This document shows, piece by piece, positions 6,437 to 8,713 of a stretch of DNA of 8,713 nt. This DNA comes from an uncultured Rhodospirillales bacterium (GTDB lineage Bacteria; Pseudomonadota; Alphaproteobacteria; Acetobacterales; Acetobacteraceae), in NCBI GenBank assembly GCA_903932545.1, contig CAIZGT010000583.1:1-8713 (forward strand), written 5' to 3'. Below the pieces are notes generated by a model. That model saw only the letters and a program-made list of their open reading frames with translations. It made no database searches and was not told the origin of the DNA. The position numbers and the translations under genes are program-made. The stretch's first letter is position 1. Every line of letters starts with the position of its first letter.

Positions 6437-7420
6437 CTACTTCACACGCGCCGTGTGGCGCCTGCGGGTTTTGGCTGAGGCTTCCAGTGCGGCGTGGAGT
6501 TGAGCTGCCACGGCCTTCGCCACCGGGGCAGGGAACGCGTTGCCAACTTGGCGGTAGGACGTGGTTTTCTTGCCGTGAAACTGCCAATCGTCCGGAAAGC
6601 CTTGAAGACGCGCGACCATGCGCACTGTCAAGCGCGGCATGCCAATAAAGCCGGGCTCGGGCGCTTCGGCAGCGAGGGATTTGCCGTTGACCCCCAACCG
6701 CGCCCAGGCGGCGCGCGCACGGGTGGGGCCAAGATCGGGGCCGCCATGCTTCTTGCTGCCGCCGACGATAGTGGGGGCGATGTCGTCGGCCTGGGCCGCC
6801 CATGCCGCCGCACCTTCCCAGCCATTGGACGACATCAGATCGAGCAGCGTCTCGCCCACACTGGCCGGCGAGTGCGGCGATGGCGTGGGCCAGCGGAAAT
6901 GCTCGAACGCGGAGGCGCGTAGGGCCACGAAGATTACGCGCGGGCGCAGTTGGCAGACACCGAAATCTGAGGCGTTGAGCAAGCGCCAATCCACCACATA
7001 GCCCAGCTTGCGCAGCCCTTCGCGGATATCGTCGCGCACTGAGGCGAAGCGCGGATCGAGAATGCCGCGCACATTCTCAATCATCGCCGCTGCCGGGCGG
7101 GCGTCGGCCAAGAATTGCAGGCCGTATCCAAACAAATCGCGATCATCAGCCGGGCCAAGTTGCTTGCCCGCCACCGAATAGGGCGGACACGGGAGGCCGC
7201 CGGCCACCAGATCAACGCCCTTCCACTCCGTGCCCGCCACTTCACGCAAATCGCGCTCGCGCACATCCCAGTGTGGGCGGTTGAGGCGCAGCGTAGCGCA
7301 GGCGTCGTGGTCAATCTCCACGGCGGCGGCGTGGCCGAAGCCTGCCTGCTCCAGCCCGAGCGCCTGACCGCCGGCACCAGCGCAAAGCTCAACACTGATC
7401 ATGCCCGTCGCAGCACCCAT
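6437..7420 (-). CDS. DNA cytosine-5 methyltransferase of a type II restriction-modification pair
   Basis: Methylates the C5 position of cytosine within a specific DNA sequence, probably protecting host DNA from the adjacent HNH nuclease. The 327-residue protein carries the ordered C5 motifs: motif I ELCAGAGGQALGLEQAGF (11-28), motif IV GGLPCPPYS (74-82) with catalytic Cys78, motif VI ENV (115-117), motif VIII QLRPR (157-161) and motif X QVGNAFPAPVA (291-301). The target-recognition region lies at about 175-265, with the stretch TIVGGSKKHGGPDLGPTRAR (217-236) and then MPRLTVRMVARLQGFPDDW (261-279). The recognition site cannot be predicted from this. Fewer than 10 residues precede motif I, so it lacks the N-terminal HTH regulator arm of EcoRII/SsoII-type enzymes. 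ATG 7420 is used, with AAGGG about 8 bases upstream; ATG 7402 is a possible shorter start. No vsr gene is next to it. Confidence 0.95.
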   Translation of the reverse strand: MGAATGMISVELCAGAGGQALGLEQAGFGHAAAVEIDHDACATLRLNRPHWDVRERDLREVAGTEWKGVDLVAGGLPCPPYSVAGKQLGPADDRDLFGYGLQFLADARPAAAMIENVRGILDPRFASVRDDIREGLRKLGYVVDWRLLNASDFGVCQLRPRVIFVALRASAFEHFRWPTPSPHSPASVGETLLDLMSSNGWEGAAAWAAQADDIAPTIVGGSKKHGGPDLGPTRARAAWARLGVNGKSLAAEAPEPGFIGMPRLTVRMVARLQGFPDDWQFHGKKTTSYRQVGNAFPAPVAKAVAAQLHAALEASAKTRRRHTARVK

Positions 7421-7553
7421 TCGGTGAACCCTTATTCGTCAAGCCTGCACAATCCGATTCGCGCCAAGCGAATGATATCAGATTGGGTAGCACATTTCGT
7501 GAACGAATAGTGCCTCTTCCCAGCCGCCACGCGGGCAATCACACTTGAAATCT
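7421..7553. promoter_or_regulatory. divergent intergenic region with ATTCG/CGAAT dyads (possible operators)
   Basis: The spacer between the C5 methyltransferase and the MFS gene holds repeated ATTCG-like units: ATTCGTCAAG (7434-7443), the hairpin ATTCGC-GCCAA-GCGAAT (7457-7473) and the near-perfect dyad TTCGT-GA-ACGAA (7496-7507). A further ATTCGGTGAAC (7419-7429) runs over the methyltransferase start codon. It must hold promoters for both genes. On the plus strand TTGGGT (7483-7488) and AATAGT (7506-7511) are 17 bases apart, a weak match that would place the 7496-7507 dyad over the -10 region. On the minus strand TATCAT (7479-7474) is a possible -10 with no well-spaced -35. No controller-protein gene is seen nearby. 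Confidence 0.4.
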
Positions 7554-8696
7554 ATGATACATACACGACGCCTCACCCTGGCCATCGGCTTCACTCAGAC
7601 CTTGGCCTGGGCGACCACCTATTACATCCCCGCCACGATGGCGCTGCCCGCCGCCGCGGAGTTCGGCGTTTCGCGCTCTGTGCTGGTGGGGGGATTTTCG
7701 CTGGGGTTGCTGGTGTGTGGTGCAGTGTCGCCGTTGGTTGGTCGTAGGATCGAGCATCATGGCGGGCGCCATGTGCTGGCGATAGCACCGCTTGTGACGG
7801 CACTCGGCCTTGGCGGGCTGGCAATGTGCCCGAATGTGGCGTGCTGGTATCTTGCTTGGGTGGCGATTGGTATCGGCATGGCGATGGGGCTGTATGACGC
7901 CGCGTTCGGCACCATCGGCCGCCTGTTGGGCGCATCGGCGCGCCCGGCGATTGTGGGGGTGACGCTGATGGCGGGCTTCGCCTCAACCATCGGCTGGCCA
8001 TCCGGCACATATTTGGTCGCAGGCTTTGGCTGGCGCGCGGCAGTGGCGATGTTTGCGGCGGTGCAAGTGCTGGTGATTTTGCCGATCATTCTGGCCTGCG
8101 TGCCGGATGTGACGGCAGAGAACGGGGTGAGCGCGGCGGTGCACACCACCTTGCCACCCGCACCACCGCCGCGCGCATTCTTTTGGCTGGCCGCCTATCT
8201 CACGCTGCGCTCCGCCCTCAATTCGGCGGTGTTCGTGCATTTGTTGGTGCTGATGCAAGGCTTGGGTTTCGGGCTCGACACGTCGGTGGCCGCCGCTGCG
8301 TTGATCGGCCCGGCGCAAGTGGGCGCGCGGGTGATCGATTGGTTCATGGGGCGCAATTTGTCGCCGCTGCTGACGGCGATTATCGGCGGGGCGGTGCTGC
8401 CGATCTCGGTGCTGGCTTTGCTGCTGGGTCTGCCCGCACCGATATTCACTCTGGGCTTTGGGGCGTCTAACGGCGTGTTCACCATCAGCCGAGGCACATT
8501 GCCGCTCTATGTGTTCGGCCCGAGCGGCTATGCGGCGCGCGTTGGCAAGCTCGCCATGCCTGCCATGTTTGCCTCCGCCCTGGCCCCCACCCTCATCGCA
8601 CCTTTGGTGATCGCCTGGCCAGCGTTGTGGGTGATGGGGCTGATGGGGGTGGTGGGGTTCGCGATCCTGTTTTGCCTGCTGATGCTCAGGCGGTGA
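7554..8696 (+). CDS. major facilitator superfamily (MFS) transporter
   Basis: An inner-membrane secondary transporter of 380 residues, mostly hydrophobic, with about 12 predicted membrane segments, a normal size for a compact MFS protein. Landmarks are LAWATTYYIPA (17-27) in the first helix and GGFSLGLLVCGAVSPLVGRR (46-65) leading to HHGGR (68-72), an MFS motif A-like loop between helices 2 and 3. A Pro-rich cytoplasmic loop, LPPAPPPRAFF (200-210), joins the two halves. The substrate cannot be deduced, and export of a small molecule is only one possibility. ATG 7554 is chosen; an upstream TTG at 7545 would add 3 residues. Neither start has a clear ribosome binding site. It is divergent from the C5 methyltransferase, and a functional link to the restriction-modification pair is not implied. 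Confidence 0.88.
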   Translation: MIHTRRLTLAIGFTQTLAWATTYYIPATMALPAAAEFGVSRSVLVGGFSLGLLVCGAVSPLVGRRIEHHGGRHVLAIAPLVTALGLGGLAMCPNVACWYLAWVAIGIGMAMGLYDAAFGTIGRLLGASARPAIVGVTLMAGFASTIGWPSGTYLVAGFGWRAAVAMFAAVQVLVILPIILACVPDVTAENGVSAAVHTTLPPAPPPRAFFWLAAYLTLRSALNSAVFVHLLVLMQGLGFGLDTSVAAAALIGPAQVGARVIDWFMGRNLSPLLTAIIGGAVLPISVLALLLGLPAPIFTLGFGASNGVFTISRGTLPLYVFGPSGYAARVGKLAMPAMFASALAPTLIAPLVIAWPALWVMGLMGVVGFAILFCLLMLRR

Positions 8697-8713
8697 GTTT
8701 GCGGATGGTGGCC
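8686..8713 (-). CDS. possible 3' end of a convergent gene (partial)
   Basis: On the minus strand the last bases can be read as ATIRKLTA followed by TGA at 8688-8686. This would overlap the end of the MFS gene by 11 bases. Only eight codons are visible, so this is a guess from reading frame and convergent layout, with no product assignable. Confidence 0.2.

Noticed and set aside
7545..7553. TTG start for the MFS transporter
   Set aside because: It adds only three residues, has no ribosome binding site, and an ATG follows at 7554.

Overview
The window looks like a high-GC (roughly 60-65% by eye) alphaproteobacterial chromosome segment, plausibly from the Rhodospirillales/Acetobacteraceae side, although the lineage is inferred. 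The main pointers are a TimA-like Tim44-domain protein next to an MltA lytic transglycosylase, a SecB chaperone close by, and strong antisense ORF shadowing typical of GC-rich coding DNA. There are ten well-supported protein genes, packed tightly. No tRNA, rRNA, CRISPR array, insertion sequence or transposase was seen.

Left block (34-2628, minus strand): timA-like, mltA and a beta-class DNA amino-methyltransferase gene form an overlapping run. The timA stop overlaps a GTG start of mltA by 8 bases. The mltA stop overlaps the methyltransferase ATG in a TGATG. The three are therefore probably one translationally coupled operon, with a DNA modification gene sitting behind two cell-envelope genes. 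A short intergenic stretch (2629-2734) with a small dyad and a weak promoter match separates this run from the plus-strand block.

Middle block (2735-4720, plus strand): a histidine phosphatase, secB with a good ribosome binding site and a strong intrinsic terminator behind it, then an inositol-monophosphatase-family enzyme. The last of these converges on the next minus-strand gene with only 2 bases between the stop codons.

Right block (4723-7420, minus strand): a C5-cytosine DNA methyltransferase followed 6 bases later by a winged-helix/HNH nuclease, which together look like a compact type II restriction-modification pair. A NiCoT-family nickel/cobalt permease lies further downstream. Divergent from the methyltransferase is an MFS permease (7554-8696). 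The 133-base divergent spacer carries several ATTCG/CGAAT dyads that may be operators. The last bases may hold the tail of a convergent minus-strand gene.

The window thus has a conserved export/envelope core (timA, mltA, secB) flanked on both sides by DNA methyltransferases of different chemistry. The C5 enzyme has an adjacent candidate nuclease. The amino-methyltransferase has none inside the window. Nothing here amounts to a clearly new system. The best leads are the wHTH-HNH/C5-methyltransferase pair with its dyad-rich promoter, and the methyltransferase coupled to mltA.
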